From assembly GCA_027920525.1 (NCBI GenBank), contig CP115858.1, positions 1,240,001-1,304,000 of the forward strand: a stretch of 64,000 nucleotides of DNA. Direction: 5' to 3'. Position numbers and translations under genes: made by a program. Numbering within the stretch: position 1 is the first letter of the stretch; the number at the start of each line of letters is the position of its first letter. Below, piece by piece: positions 17,892 to 27,814 of the stretch. The notes beneath the pieces are model-generated. The model was not told the DNA's origin, searched no databases, and worked only from the letters and a program-made list of their open reading frames with translations. The stretch comes from Chryseobacterium daecheongense. Its GTDB lineage: Bacteria; Bacteroidota; Bacteroidia; Flavobacteriales; Weeksellaceae.

Positions 17892-19658
17892 CTAGAAAGT
17901 AATCTTTACACCACCCAAAATCTGGGCTCCCAATACTTTATATCCTTTGTAGGTTTGGTAGTTTGAGTTCAGAAGATTATTTCCGGTTGCAAAAATACTG
18001 AAATTTTTGTGAAATTTATACTCTGCGGAAAGATTTAAATCTGCATAACCACCAACTTTATCATTAGTGTTCTCTGTAGACTGATACATCATAGCAGGAT
18101 TTGCCACTCCCTCGATAGAGTAAGAGTTTGTCGTTCTGTCACTTGCAAAAATTCCCTTGAACCCTAGCAATAACTTTTTATCAAGCATTGAATATTTCGC
18201 ACCAATGCTGGCATTAAATAAAGGAACGTTATAAATATTATCGTAATTCTTCAAATTATACTTTGTGAATCTCAATTCAGCATCTAAAACAAGATTTGCC
18301 AGAGGAAAATACTGAATGCTTCCTTTGATATCACTTACATTACCGTCATCGTAAATAGCAGAGAATGTATTCGCAAAATTATATGCAGAACGGTTTAATG
18401 TAAAATCATTATTGAAAAGATCATTAGCCTTAAAGAAAAGGATATCTCTCATTTTTCCAAAACCAGCTGAGAAATCATACTTGATTGTTTCATCAATATC
18501 CCCTCTTAAACCTGCATAAAAATGATATTTGGTTTCTGTAGGCTTCAACATCTGATCGGAAAGGATAAATGGATTTTGCTGCAGAAGGTCACTGTAAGTG
18601 TTTAGTTTTAAACCTCCGTCTACCCCTCCATAGAATTTGAATTCTTTTGAAGCAGCTACCTGGAATTCAGCTTTTGGAAACCAGTAGCTTTTATTGTTTT
18701 TAACCTGCTCCATAATGGCACTTGAATTTTTACCATTCAGAAATGCAAATGAAGAACCCACCATTAAATAAGACTCTCCCTTAGTGAAAGTAACTTTCGG
18801 ATCTAAAGTAGCGTTGAAATAATTGGATGAATTTTTATCCCTGATTTCGAAATCGGTTTTAACGGTTTCCAATCCTACTCCCAAATCAGCATTCATGAGA
18901 ATGTCATTTTTAGACAATTCTACACCATGTTTTGATAAATTCACCAAAACGGATGCCTGGTTTTCCTGAGCGTCAAAATGATCCTTTAAAAAAGAGGATT
19001 TAACCCTTACATCATTTAAGATCTCATTTGAATAGAAATCATAGTATCCGTTCACTTTAAATTGGTTTACCCTCTGCGTCAGATCCACATCTGCTGCAGG
19101 TTCCAGAGCATAGATTCCGTAATACCTGTTGTTATCCAATCCATATTGGGCATTCAAATTGAATTTTCCTTTTTCTCCATAGGAGTTTAAGAAAGCCCCT
19201 ATAGTGGCAGAACTCTGTTTGGAATCCCATGCATATTCTCTTTTCAGTCCCAATGTTGACAGAAAATGCACATCAGCCCCTACTTCAAGCTTATTATCAA
19301 GGGTTTTCGAAATGTTGGCATCTCCTAATATCTTTCCGAAATTCCCCATCCCAAATTGCAGGTAATTATTTTGAGCAGATCCTTCAAATTTCGGCGTTAC
19401 ATCCTGACCCTGAATTGTGGAAGTTTTAAAGTCTGAAACAGCAGGAACATCTGTAATCCTGTATTGTACAGGATTCTGAGATTTCTCTTCAGGCGGATAG
19501 TTCTTAATAGTTTCTATTGAAGTCTTTTTCTTTTCGATCTTTTTAACTTCCGGTTCTCTTTTTTTATTAAGAATCAGCCTTTCTTCCTTGATCTGGGAAA
19601 ACGCAATCTGCGAAACCCCTAAAAATAATATGGATAATATTTGAATTTTCTTGTTCAT
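17892..19658 (-). CDS. Outer-membrane beta-barrel protein, TonB-receptor-like
   Basis: 588 residues. A signal peptide (MNKKIQILSILFLGVSQIAFSQ) precedes a basic, proline-containing linker (KKREPEVKKIEKKK) and then a long series of amphipathic strands with the alternating aromatic pattern of a large barrel (FNLNAQYGLDNNRYYG, YGGVDGGLKLNTY, FYAGLRGDIDETIKYDFSAGFGK). The last strand ends with Phe (AQILGGVKITF), as outer-membrane assembly requires, and the ATGNNLLNSNYQTYKGY block resembles the C-terminus of TonB-dependent receptors. The plug domain and TonB box are not evident, so it may be a plugless barrel. It lies 73 bases downstream of the TPR protein gene on the same strand; the two probably act together at the envelope (inference). 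Confidence 0.75.
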   Translation of the reverse strand: MNKKIQILSILFLGVSQIAFSQIKEERLILNKKREPEVKKIEKKKTSIETIKNYPPEEKSQNPVQYRITDVPAVSDFKTSTIQGQDVTPKFEGSAQNNYLQFGMGNFGKILGDANISKTLDNKLEVGADVHFLSTLGLKREYAWDSKQSSATIGAFLNSYGEKGKFNLNAQYGLDNNRYYGIYALEPAADVDLTQRVNQFKVNGYYDFYSNEILNDVRVKSSFLKDHFDAQENQASVLVNLSKHGVELSKNDILMNADLGVGLETVKTDFEIRDKNSSNYFNATLDPKVTFTKGESYLMVGSSFAFLNGKNSSAIMEQVKNNKSYWFPKAEFQVAASKEFKFYGGVDGGLKLNTYSDLLQQNPFILSDQMLKPTETKYHFYAGLRGDIDETIKYDFSAGFGKMRDILFFKANDLFNNDFTLNRSAYNFANTFSAIYDDGNVSDIKGSIQYFPLANLVLDAELRFTKYNLKNYDNIYNVPLFNASIGAKYSMLDKKLLLGFKGIFASDRTTNSYSIEGVANPAMMYQSTENTNDKVGGYADLNLSAEYKFHKNFSIFATGNNLLNSNYQTYKGYKVLGAQILGGVKITF

Positions 19659-19731
19659 TATTGCTTTGTATTTATGTATCTACGGCATGTATTAATGAAA
19701 TAATACCCGTCGATACGACCGTACATTTTCT

Positions 19732-22695
19732 TTATTTTTTGATCTGTTTTTTCACTTCCTTAGCTTCATTAACAATTTCCGGGAAGTCCTTGTAGTTCGC
19801 AATGATCTGATCACAAGTATAACTTGCCTGGTAATTATCTTTTAAACCAATATAGTTTTTCGCCATCAGCACCAATGCTTTAGCTCCCCAATACTCCTCA
19901 GAAGAATAGTTATTAGCCAGCTTGAAGATGGTTTCGTTGGAAGATTTGAATGCTTTTCCTTTGTTCTGGTAAAATGCTTTTGCATATAATGCTTCTGCTG
20001 CCACCTCAGTATTGGAGGATTTTTCAAGAGAAGCGTAAGCTGCCTGGGCATCTTTATCTTTCGAAGAGTTCATGAGACTTCTTGCCTTGATTACTTTTGC
20101 CGTTTCAATAACAGCAGCAGAGTTTTTAGTATTAGCAATAACATCATTGGCCAGCTTTTCAGCCTGAGAGAAGTTTTTCTCCTCAGCATACATCTTCATT
20201 AATTCCACATTCGCGTAGTTTTTAATATTGATATCCGAAGAGTTTTTAATATTCTCTAAATATTTTTTAGCTTCTGCACTATTCCCCTGCGACACATAAA
20301 TCTGGGCTAAACGGGTTTGTGCATCATCCTGGTAATCATTTTGAACATTAGCAACTTCCTGAAGCACCAATAACGCTTTTGTTGTATTATTCGTTTGATA
20401 ATAACTTTCTCCCAGTTCATATTTAGCCTGGAAAAGTCCCTCTCCCGTAGGGTTTTGTGTAAGGTATTTCTCATAATAAGAAATGGCATTCTTATAGTCT
20501 TTTTTCGAGAAATATTGTTTTCCTGTAGAAAGGTTGATCTCATCGATCTCCGAGGCATCTACATTAACCCCAATATTTTTTGCAAAACTTTCGTACCCTG
20601 CAACATCTCCATTTTTAGTAAATACAGGTTTAGCCGCCTGAACAATTTTCTGGGCGTATGCGGTATTCTTATACTGTTCTCCCAGCGATTTCAACTCAGC
20701 AATCGCTTTATCGTTCTGGTTCTGATCAATATAATTTTGTGCCCTGTAAATAGATGCGTTAGCAACAAGGTCTTTATCTGAAGAGGTTTTAATTACTTTT
20801 GCAAAATAATCATTAGAGTTTGTAAAGTCGTCCTGTGCCGCATATGCTGTTCCGATCTCATATTGAGAATCATCGTAATAGTCGGATTGCGGATATTTGG
20901 ACAGAAGGGATTTTAGCGTATTAATTTTAGCCTGCGTATCCCCTTTAAATCCTAAAGCCATCCCCTTCTGGTATAAGGTATAGTCCGTAGAATCCTCATT
21001 TTTATCATAGATAGCGATTGCATCATTCAGCTCATTATTTGCATAATGAATATCTGCCAAACGAAGTTCCGCATCATTTTTAAATTCCGGTTTAGGGTTT
21101 GTAAGGTATTGTTTAAAGTAAGTTTGGGCCTGATCAAATTTTTTGGATTTGAAATAAGCATATCCAAGATCATAAGGCAGCTGTTGCTTCTCTGGAAAGG
21201 TAGCGGTCAGTAATTTTTCATAACGTACAATTGCTGATGGATAATTTCCTTTCTGGTAGTAAGTCTGAGCCAGCCAGTAAAGTGCCCTGCTGTTGAATTC
21301 TTTATTGATATTGAACGCAAGGCTTCTTAAGAAATATTTTTCTGCCTCATCATAATTTCCTTTGTTGAACTCCTCTGTTCCCAACAGGTAAGAAACCTCC
21401 TGATCTACTTTATCAATTTCCGGAGATGAGCTTTGCAACCTGTCGATTGCATTTAATGTTTCCTTGTAATTCCCTGAATACAAATAGGATTTCACCAGCA
21501 AAGACCTCATCTCTGAAGCATTATCTGCATTCTGGTTTTCATTGATGTAACTCTGGATAACTCCTGAAGGACTTTCAAAAGGGTTTCCGATATCGTAGCT
21601 TAATTTTGCGTATTGCTCATGCGCCAGCTTCTTTACTTTTGCATCATAATTCATCTGGTAAGACGATCGGAATGCAGACAATGCTTCCTGTTTTTTATCT
21701 ACTGCCAGATAAGCATTCCCTAACTGGTAATAAGCATTTTGAGCCAATGCAGAGTTGCTGTTCAGCAATTGATTGTAATAAGAAACCGCTTCATCATATT
21801 TCTTCAGCTGAGCAGCTACAAATCCCATTTCATACAAATCGTTCTCAGAAGGACTTTGCTGAACACTCAGGTAATCCTTCAGGTGCGGATATGAAGCAGC
21901 ATAATCATTCTTCATGAAATAACTTTCCCCAATGATTTTATGAACTTCTGCTTTATAGGAATCAGAAATATTCTCATTCAATAAAAGATTTCCTTCAGAA
22001 ATTGCTTTATCATAGTCCTTGTCATTGTAGTACATCTGAACGTAATAAGGACGAACCAGCTTTGAATATTTAGGCTGATCTTTTACAGAATCAAAATACT
22101 GGAATGCTTTATCATTCTGCCTGTTTGAATAATACAAATGTCCCAGCATATAAGCAATATCCCCTTTTTGAGATTCATCAGCCGATTTATAAGCTTCTTC
22201 CAGCGCATCTATTGCTCCTTTAGAATCTCCGGTCATGAATTTTGCATATCCTAATTTTAGAATATACTGGGTATTTTCTTCTTTTGAAAGCTGATACTGA
22301 TTCACATTTTTCAAAGTCTCCAGCGCTTTATCAAAATCTTTTTTAGCCAGATAATAATCCGCCAGAGGCAAATTAGCCTGAGCAAAATATGCTGAATGCG
22401 GATATTCTTTGATAAAGGCCGTTAAACCTTCTTCAGCATGATTTTTCTGAAGAATAACTCCGATCACATTATCAAAAAACTGGGCTGCTTCTTTCCTGGA
22501 TCTCGACAGATTTTGATTGTAAAAATATTGTCGGGCATATTCGTATTGAGAAGCGTTGTATATTTTGGTTTGGTAAAGATTTTCAGCTAGATTGAATCTG
22601 TAATTTTCTTTCTGTGTAAAGTATTGAGACTGTTGAGCATCGGAGATTCCGAAATAGATCACAGCAGCCGCTAAAAGTATTTTTTTTGATTTCAT
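19732..22695 (-). CDS. Large periplasmic tetratricopeptide-repeat protein
   Basis: 987 residues with a signal peptide (MKSKKILLAAAVIYFGISDAQ) and then TPR repeats over almost the whole length, for example ALETLKNVNQYQLSKEENTQYILKL, AYYQLGNAYLAVDKKQEALSAF and AEKYFLRSLAFNINKEFNSRALYWLAQTYYQKGNY. No membrane segment or enzymatic domain was seen. Such proteins serve as periplasmic scaffolds, comparable to CpoB/YbgF-type TPRs. With the outer-membrane barrel 73 bases downstream it forms an envelope operon. A role in transport or outer-membrane assembly is inferred from context only. Confidence 0.85.
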   Translation of the reverse strand: MKSKKILLAAAVIYFGISDAQQSQYFTQKENYRFNLAENLYQTKIYNASQYEYARQYFYNQNLSRSRKEAAQFFDNVIGVILQKNHAEEGLTAFIKEYPHSAYFAQANLPLADYYLAKKDFDKALETLKNVNQYQLSKEENTQYILKLGYAKFMTGDSKGAIDALEEAYKSADESQKGDIAYMLGHLYYSNRQNDKAFQYFDSVKDQPKYSKLVRPYYVQMYYNDKDYDKAISEGNLLLNENISDSYKAEVHKIIGESYFMKNDYAASYPHLKDYLSVQQSPSENDLYEMGFVAAQLKKYDEAVSYYNQLLNSNSALAQNAYYQLGNAYLAVDKKQEALSAFRSSYQMNYDAKVKKLAHEQYAKLSYDIGNPFESPSGVIQSYINENQNADNASEMRSLLVKSYLYSGNYKETLNAIDRLQSSSPEIDKVDQEVSYLLGTEEFNKGNYDEAEKYFLRSLAFNINKEFNSRALYWLAQTYYQKGNYPSAIVRYEKLLTATFPEKQQLPYDLGYAYFKSKKFDQAQTYFKQYLTNPKPEFKNDAELRLADIHYANNELNDAIAIYDKNEDSTDYTLYQKGMALGFKGDTQAKINTLKSLLSKYPQSDYYDDSQYEIGTAYAAQDDFTNSNDYFAKVIKTSSDKDLVANASIYRAQNYIDQNQNDKAIAELKSLGEQYKNTAYAQKIVQAAKPVFTKNGDVAGYESFAKNIGVNVDASEIDEINLSTGKQYFSKKDYKNAISYYEKYLTQNPTGEGLFQAKYELGESYYQTNNTTKALLVLQEVANVQNDYQDDAQTRLAQIYVSQGNSAEAKKYLENIKNSSDINIKNYANVELMKMYAEEKNFSQAEKLANDVIANTKNSAAVIETAKVIKARSLMNSSKDKDAQAAYASLEKSSNTEVAAEALYAKAFYQNKGKAFKSSNETIFKLANNYSSEEYWGAKALVLMAKNYIGLKDNYQASYTCDQIIANYKDFPEIVNEAKEVKKQIKK

Positions 22696-22871
22696 TCTTT
22701 ATGGAATAAAAAAATTAGTCTATTATACCAACGAAAGTATTGAAAACTTATTGCTTAGGCAAATCCCGGCCGGGAGTTTATGGAAAAATATAGAAAATTT
22801 AGCTATTTTTTAACATACTTTTATAATTATCATTACATTTGTTTTTTTTCAACTTCAAATATAAATATTGA

Positions 22872-24554
22872 ATGAATCAACTTTTCAGGAGGAAAAACTA
22901 TTCAGAAACAGATACATCTACCAGTCTTTTAAGAGTTTTAGGTGTTTGGGACATCGTTTTTTTTGGTATTGCAGCCATTATTGGAGCAGGGAGTTTTAGC
23001 AGTTTGGGCGAAGCTGTTTTCAGAGGGGGCCCCGGAGTTATTCTTTTATATTTAATTTGTGGTTTTGCTTGTGGCTTTACAGCGCTTTGTTACGCTGAAT
23101 TTGCCAGCAGAATTCCTACAGCAGGTTCTGCTTACACATATGCTTACGCAAGTTTCGGAGAATTAATTGCATGGATCATTGGTTGGGCATTGATCATGGA
23201 GTACTCTTTCGGAAATATCTACGTGGCTTTTTCATGGTCCGATTATTTTACAAGTTTCCTGGGACGTCTGGGTATGCATATTCCCGATTATCTTACCTGC
23301 AGCTATACGGAAGCCCAAAAAGCATTTCTCAACGGTTCAGAAAATAAGGAGTTGCTCAACGCCTGGAAATCTGCCCCATTAATAGGAAGCTTAAAGTTCA
23401 TCGTTGATGTTCCTGCCCTTGTGATCAATGGTCTTATAACATGGCTCTGCTATGTGGGAGTAAAGGAAAGTAAAAATTTCAATAATTCATTGGTTATTTT
23501 AAAGCTGGCAGTAATTGTTTTAGTGATTCTTGTAGGATTTTCTTATATCAATACCGATAACTGGACTCCGATAAGCCCTGAAACACAAACTCCATCCTTT
23601 ATGCCAAATGGCTTTGCAGGAGTTATGAGTGCTGTTTCCGGAGTTTTCTTTGCCTACATTGGTTTTGATGCCTTAAGTGTTCTGTCTGAGGAAACGAAAG
23701 ATCCTCAAAAAACTTTACCGAAAGGAATGATCATTTCCCTGGTTCTTTGTACAGTGATCTACATTGCTTTAACATTAGTCCTGACGGGAATGGTAGATTA
23801 CAGAAAATTTGATGGTATCGGCGATCCTCTTTCGTTCATCTTTGAAAAATCCAATGCCAATGTAGCGTGGATGGAACTTGTCGTTTCCTTTGTTGCTATC
23901 GTTGCCATTACTACCGTATTACTCGTTTTCCAGATGGGACAACCAAGAATCTGGTATGCGATGAGCCGCGACGGATTGATGCCTGAAAAATTCAAAACGG
24001 TACATCCTAAATACAAAACACCATCATTTGCAACGATTGTTACAGGTATTGCCGTAGGAGTTCCTATCCTCTTTACGGACAAGACATTCATTCTTGATTT
24101 TACCAGTATAGGGACCATTTTTGCATTCGTTCTTGTTTGTGCAGGAGTTTTAATGCTTCCGGCAAAGGAAAAGATCAAGGGCAGATTCCACCTTCCTTAT
24201 ATTAACGGGAAAATTATATTCCCCGTAATATTTATTGGTGGATTAGTAGGTTTTTATATGTGGCAGCCTCAGTTCTTCCACAACCTCATGGATTGGAATG
24301 ATCCTAAAGAAGGTGAATTCAGGGCTTCAATCTTTGTGTTCATTATTATTAATCTGATCCTTTGTTTCTTTACTTTTGTTAAAAATTTCTCCTTAATTCC
24401 TTTGATAGGGTTAAGCTCATGTCTTTACCTTCTTACTGGAATGAGCCATGAAAACTGGTTCTGGTTCGGATTATGGTTCGCTATAGGTTTAGTGATCTAT
24501 TTTTGCTACGGATATAAAAACAGTAAGCTGGGAAAGGAATCTTCAAGAGACTAA
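22872..24554 (+). CDS. APC-family amino acid permease
   Basis: 560 residues with about 13-14 transmembrane segments. Family signatures include the N-terminal FFGIAAIIGAGSFSSLGEA (first broken helix, substrate-binding GAG), CYAEFASRIPTAGSAYTYAY (helix 3), and FAYIGFDALSVLSEETKDPQKTLPKGM (helix 6 region with conserved EE). These place it in the cationic amino acid transporter branch (YfnA/CAT-like). It should import amino acids, probably by proton or cation coupling; the exact substrate is not readable. It is monocistronic, with its own terminator. Confidence 0.88.
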   Translation: MNQLFRRKNYSETDTSTSLLRVLGVWDIVFFGIAAIIGAGSFSSLGEAVFRGGPGVILLYLICGFACGFTALCYAEFASRIPTAGSAYTYAYASFGELIAWIIGWALIMEYSFGNIYVAFSWSDYFTSFLGRLGMHIPDYLTCSYTEAQKAFLNGSENKELLNAWKSAPLIGSLKFIVDVPALVINGLITWLCYVGVKESKNFNNSLVILKLAVIVLVILVGFSYINTDNWTPISPETQTPSFMPNGFAGVMSAVSGVFFAYIGFDALSVLSEETKDPQKTLPKGMIISLVLCTVIYIALTLVLTGMVDYRKFDGIGDPLSFIFEKSNANVAWMELVVSFVAIVAITTVLLVFQMGQPRIWYAMSRDGLMPEKFKTVHPKYKTPSFATIVTGIAVGVPILFTDKTFILDFTSIGTIFAFVLVCAGVLMLPAKEKIKGRFHLPYINGKIIFPVIFIGGLVGFYMWQPQFFHNLMDWNDPKEGEFRASIFVFIIINLILCFFTFVKNFSLIPLIGLSSCLYLLTGMSHENWFWFGLWFAIGLVIYFCYGYKNSKLGKESSRD

Positions 24555-24603
24555 TTACAAATAAGCGAAAAGGCTCAATGGCCAAATCGCAAAAAAATAC
24601 TAC

Positions 24604-24636
24604 AAGGCAAAGTTGCGATTTCGCAATTTTGCCTTT
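24604..24636 (+). terminator. Terminator of the permease gene
   Basis: Nearly perfect stem (AAGGCAAA-GTTGCG / CGCAA-TTTTGCCTT) followed by TTATTTT, 50 bases after the stop. Confidence 0.7.
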
Positions 24637-24828
24637 TATTTTGCTCTTAAATGCCAGTGATTGATCACACCTGAAGTCTATTCAGCATTCCTGTATTTTC
24701 AATTGTGAAATTTTAAAATTAAATCACCTTCAGGCAGTTTCACCATTCATAAATCAGTGATTTGATTTCTCACCAAAATTGGCGAACTTATTGCTTTAGA
24801 TTTTTGGAAACTTAAAAACCATTATACC

Positions 24829-25143
24829 ATGTCTGAAAGAATAAAAACATACAAAGAATTTTATCAGTTTTATCTTACCGAGCACAGTAAAACCGGAACC
24901 CGTATTTTTCATTTTCTGGGCACCCTTCTGGTATTTTTAGTTATTGCTTACGTTATCAGTTCAGGAAAGGAAAGGTTCTTATGGTACATTCCTATTTTTG
25001 GATATGGTTTTGCCTGGTTCAGTCACGCATTGATTGAAAGAAATAAACCGGCAACTTTCAAATATCCCATATGGTCATTAATTTCAGATTTCCGCTTATT
25101 TTTCGAACTTCTGATCGGGAAACAAAAGTTTATCACAAAATAG
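24829..25143 (+). CDS. Mpo1-like (DUF962) membrane protein
   Basis: 104 residues. The KTYKEFYQFYLTEHSKTGTRIFHFLGT block with its spaced histidines, then the second HALIERNKPATFKYPIWSLISDFRL block, are the diagnostic signature of the DUF962/Mpo1 family. Two hydrophobic segments (LLVFLVIAYVI and WYIPIFGYGFAWF) make it an integral membrane protein. Yeast Mpo1 is an iron-dependent dioxygenase that shortens 2-hydroxy fatty acids; the same chemistry in bacteria is plausible but inferred from family only. Single gene with a long hairpin following. Confidence 0.9.
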   Translation: MSERIKTYKEFYQFYLTEHSKTGTRIFHFLGTLLVFLVIAYVISSGKERFLWYIPIFGYGFAWFSHALIERNKPATFKYPIWSLISDFRLFFELLIGKQKFITK

Positions 25144-25181
25144 TCGCATTTCATGCACTATCTCACGTATAATAAATAATC

Positions 25182-25212
25182 AGCCCGGGTTTTGCTTCGC
25201 AAAACCCGGGCT
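25182..25212. terminator. GC-rich 14-bp hairpin between convergent genes
   Basis: Perfect AGCCCGGGTTTTGC/GCAAAACCCGGGCT stem around a TTC loop, far more GC-rich than its surroundings. It lies between the convergent genes ending at 25143 and 25248, and can fold on both strands, but there is no long T-run. Bidirectional termination or transcript protection is likely. Confidence 0.55.
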
Positions 25213-25247
25213 GACTCAAACTTTTAGTTCTCAACCATTACCTCTCT

Positions 25248-27269
25248 CTACTTAAACCTCTTTTTAAAACTAAACTTCAGCTGGTTAATCAGTCCCGGTT
25301 CGATAATATCAATTCCAAGTCCGAAATTGCTATCAGCAACTGTATGATGTGCAGCCCTGAATGTTTCAAATTCTTCTTGCGGGATTTCAAGATTGACCAA
25401 AGGCTTATAGTCGATGAAAACAGTTGCTCCGTTTTTGGTGATCTTCTTACGGCTTGTATAGTCAAAATATGGGTTATTGATTGTACTCTCCTGAACCGTA
25501 TATTTTTCCTCCGTATCTATTTTCTGATCCGTATACAGATTGATCTCATATTTTTCCGTATCAAAATTGTGCCAGAAAGGTAAATCTTTATGGAGGAAAT
25601 CCCTGGCACTGGCTTTGATTACATTCCGGTCAAAATACATTAAAAACCGGTTGTTTTGCGGATCTACATAATAAGGGTTTTCAACAGTTGCCTGATATTC
25701 GATCTTGAATTCGTTCAGCTTTTTGTCATCACTTATAATTTCTATTAAAGCGTCCTTAAAAATATTCCTTACATCCATTCCGTTTCTGTCATTGGAATAA
25801 TTCAGGCTGTAAAACAGGAAATTATTCCAGCTGTCTATCACTTCTCTTTTATTGGTATTTTTAAAATACCTTCTCATAGCGTTAGCCCTGTTGCCTTTGT
25901 ATACCGTTGTTAGTTTTAATTTTCCGGTCTTATTTTCTGCATTGAACTCTACTTTTTCATCTATACAATAGTATGGATAGCGGAATGGTTTTCTCTGCTG
26001 TAATTCCTGATCTCGCTTCACTTCCAGATAGTGCATAAAATAAATAAAGCCCCTGTTTTCAATCATCCCGAACTCATCACGGATTGTAGCATCTATGAAA
26101 TATTCCTCTCCTTTATAATTGATTTTCACAACCACATGATTGAATGAAAGCAACGAAGGCAAATAATATTTGATATAATAATCCGTATGATAATTAACCA
26201 AAACAACGGATGAATCGACCCCAATATAATCCAAAACAACTTTCAGCAAAACACATTTCGCCTTACAGTCCCCTTGTTTATTCTCGTAAGTTACTGACGG
26301 TTCCTGAGGCTTGTGACCATTCATTTCATCAGCATTGAATATATAATAGATATTATTCTGAACGTATTCAATGGCAAACTGAAGTTTCTCATCCTGATTA
26401 CTAATTGCATCCAGTTTTTCGACAAGTTTTGGAGCAAAATCTTTTAATGAGGACTTATTATAGATCTCTTCATATATAGGAGCAATATAATTGGAAAGAT
26501 CTTTCCAGTTGCTTTCTGTTGCAAAATCAATGAAAGGAAAAATCTCACGGCTGGCATCTACAGGATTGATGTAATTTTCTTCCCGGATCACAAAACGCTC
26601 CCCTTTCTTCAGATGATGAGTTTCAGGTTTTAAAACATTTCCCTGCTCATCTCTGAAAAATACTTTTTTATAGGCAACCGGCTCTTCACGTTCATTAACA
26701 AAAGTGAACTGATAACTTCCGTAAGCCCAATAATTATCAGGGCTTACCCATACGTATTTAGAAAATTCCTTCCTTAAAAAATCCCGATCGGTAAAAGCCT
26801 TTACCCTGGAATCTTCAAGGATCAGAATATCATAAAGCCTCAGATCTTTTATTGTAATATTAATCTTCTTATTACTGCTTAAGATGCCTCCGCTGCTTTG
26901 ATTTTCACTATCCAGAACCTTAATTTTTGTATCTGGTATTTTATCGATCAAAACACCTTCTCGTAATACACTGATTCTATGAATATGGTAAACTTCATTT
27001 TCTTCGACCACTACATCCATTACTGAAGCCCTCTCCAGATTGGAAGGTTCGTTAAGGGTGTAAGCCATGCATACATACTCATTGCTTTCCGCATTACTCG
27101 TGTAATAAATCTTGTCCAGAAAATAGCAATAATCCCGCCCTTCATTAATTTGTTTATTAGAGAAATCCGATTCTCTTATCTTTTCAATAAGCTGTTGATC
27201 GTCTACACTTCCCGCCCACGACTCAGGTTTTTGAATTTTGTAATTTTCAATGTGAATTTGATTATCCAT
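25248..27269 (-). CDS. DUF3857/transglutaminase-like domain protein
   Basis: 673 residues. The N-terminal half is the DUF3857 beta-sandwich region (for example YHIHRISVLREGVLIDKIPDT, ITIKDLRLYDILILED). A transglutaminase-like core follows, with catalytic triad candidates Cys in KQGDCKAKCVLLKVVLDYIG (near residue 334), His in LSFNHVVVKINY and Asp in FIDATIRDEFG. The C-terminal third is a beta-rich DUF2569-like region. There is no signal peptide in this reading, so it may be cytoplasmic, or a non-classical envelope protein. The activity of these bacterial transglutaminase-like proteins is mostly unknown; proteolysis or cross-linking of peptides is possible. Confidence 0.8.
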   Translation of the reverse strand: MDNQIHIENYKIQKPESWAGSVDDQQLIEKIRESDFSNKQINEGRDYCYFLDKIYYTSNAESNEYVCMAYTLNEPSNLERASVMDVVVEENEVYHIHRISVLREGVLIDKIPDTKIKVLDSENQSSGGILSSNKKINITIKDLRLYDILILEDSRVKAFTDRDFLRKEFSKYVWVSPDNYWAYGSYQFTFVNEREEPVAYKKVFFRDEQGNVLKPETHHLKKGERFVIREENYINPVDASREIFPFIDFATESNWKDLSNYIAPIYEEIYNKSSLKDFAPKLVEKLDAISNQDEKLQFAIEYVQNNIYYIFNADEMNGHKPQEPSVTYENKQGDCKAKCVLLKVVLDYIGVDSSVVLVNYHTDYYIKYYLPSLLSFNHVVVKINYKGEEYFIDATIRDEFGMIENRGFIYFMHYLEVKRDQELQQRKPFRYPYYCIDEKVEFNAENKTGKLKLTTVYKGNRANAMRRYFKNTNKREVIDSWNNFLFYSLNYSNDRNGMDVRNIFKDALIEIISDDKKLNEFKIEYQATVENPYYVDPQNNRFLMYFDRNVIKASARDFLHKDLPFWHNFDTEKYEINLYTDQKIDTEEKYTVQESTINNPYFDYTSRKKITKNGATVFIDYKPLVNLEIPQEEFETFRAAHHTVADSNFGLGIDIIEPGLINQLKFSFKKRFK

Positions 27270-27419
27270 ATTATTATTTGCTATTTAAAATGTTTTGGTT
27301 AAAATAATTAACAGAGCGGAAATTAAATAATAAATACATAAAAAGCAAGAGTAGAACTACGACTGTTGCATACATTCTTTCGGCACAATAATTGCCAGTA
27401 AGTTTTAAAATTTAGATTT

Positions 27420-27767
27420 ATGAAAAATATGATGACGATTGTAAGAGGAGCGCTTCCTGTATTAGCTTTGGCTGTATTAACACAATGTACAACTTCTGCA
27501 AAAGTTTCCAACGGAAATGAAAAGACTTTCATTGTTGGGCCTCAGACTGCTGATTGTACGGGAGTGGCACCTATGAAATGTCTTCAGGTAAAAGAAAATG
27601 CTTCAGAAAGCTGGACGAATTTTTATAGCAATATTGAAGGATTTACCTATGAACCGGGTTACGAATATGTTTTGAAGGTAAAGACTGAAAAAATAGAGAA
27701 CCCTCCTGCAGACGGATCTTCTATAAAGTACACACTGATCCAACAAGTTTCCAAAACTAAAAAATAA
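27420..27767 (+). CDS. DUF4377 family lipoprotein
   Basis: 115 residues. Signal peptide ending with a lipobox (LAVLTQC, Cys at about residue 22) so the protein is a lipoprotein. The mature region FIVGPQTADCTGVAPMKCLQVKENASESWTNFYSNIEGFTYEPGYEYVLKVK matches the DUF4377 pattern, a small beta-barrel-like domain that often sits beside META/HslJ proteins in heat-shock or motility contexts. It is monocistronic, with a bidirectional terminator. The function is unknown. Confidence 0.85.
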   Translation: MKNMMTIVRGALPVLALAVLTQCTTSAKVSNGNEKTFIVGPQTADCTGVAPMKCLQVKENASESWTNFYSNIEGFTYEPGYEYVLKVKTEKIENPPADGSSIKYTLIQQVSKTKK

Positions 27768-27795
27768 AAAATGCCTCCTTAAAGGGAGGCATTTT
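27768..27795. terminator. Bidirectional terminator
   Basis: AAATGCCTCC/GGGAGGCATTT stem flanked by A- and T-runs, between the convergent lipoprotein and SPFH genes. Confidence 0.75.
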
Positions 27796-27814
27796 TGTAT
27801 AGTTGACTTATATT

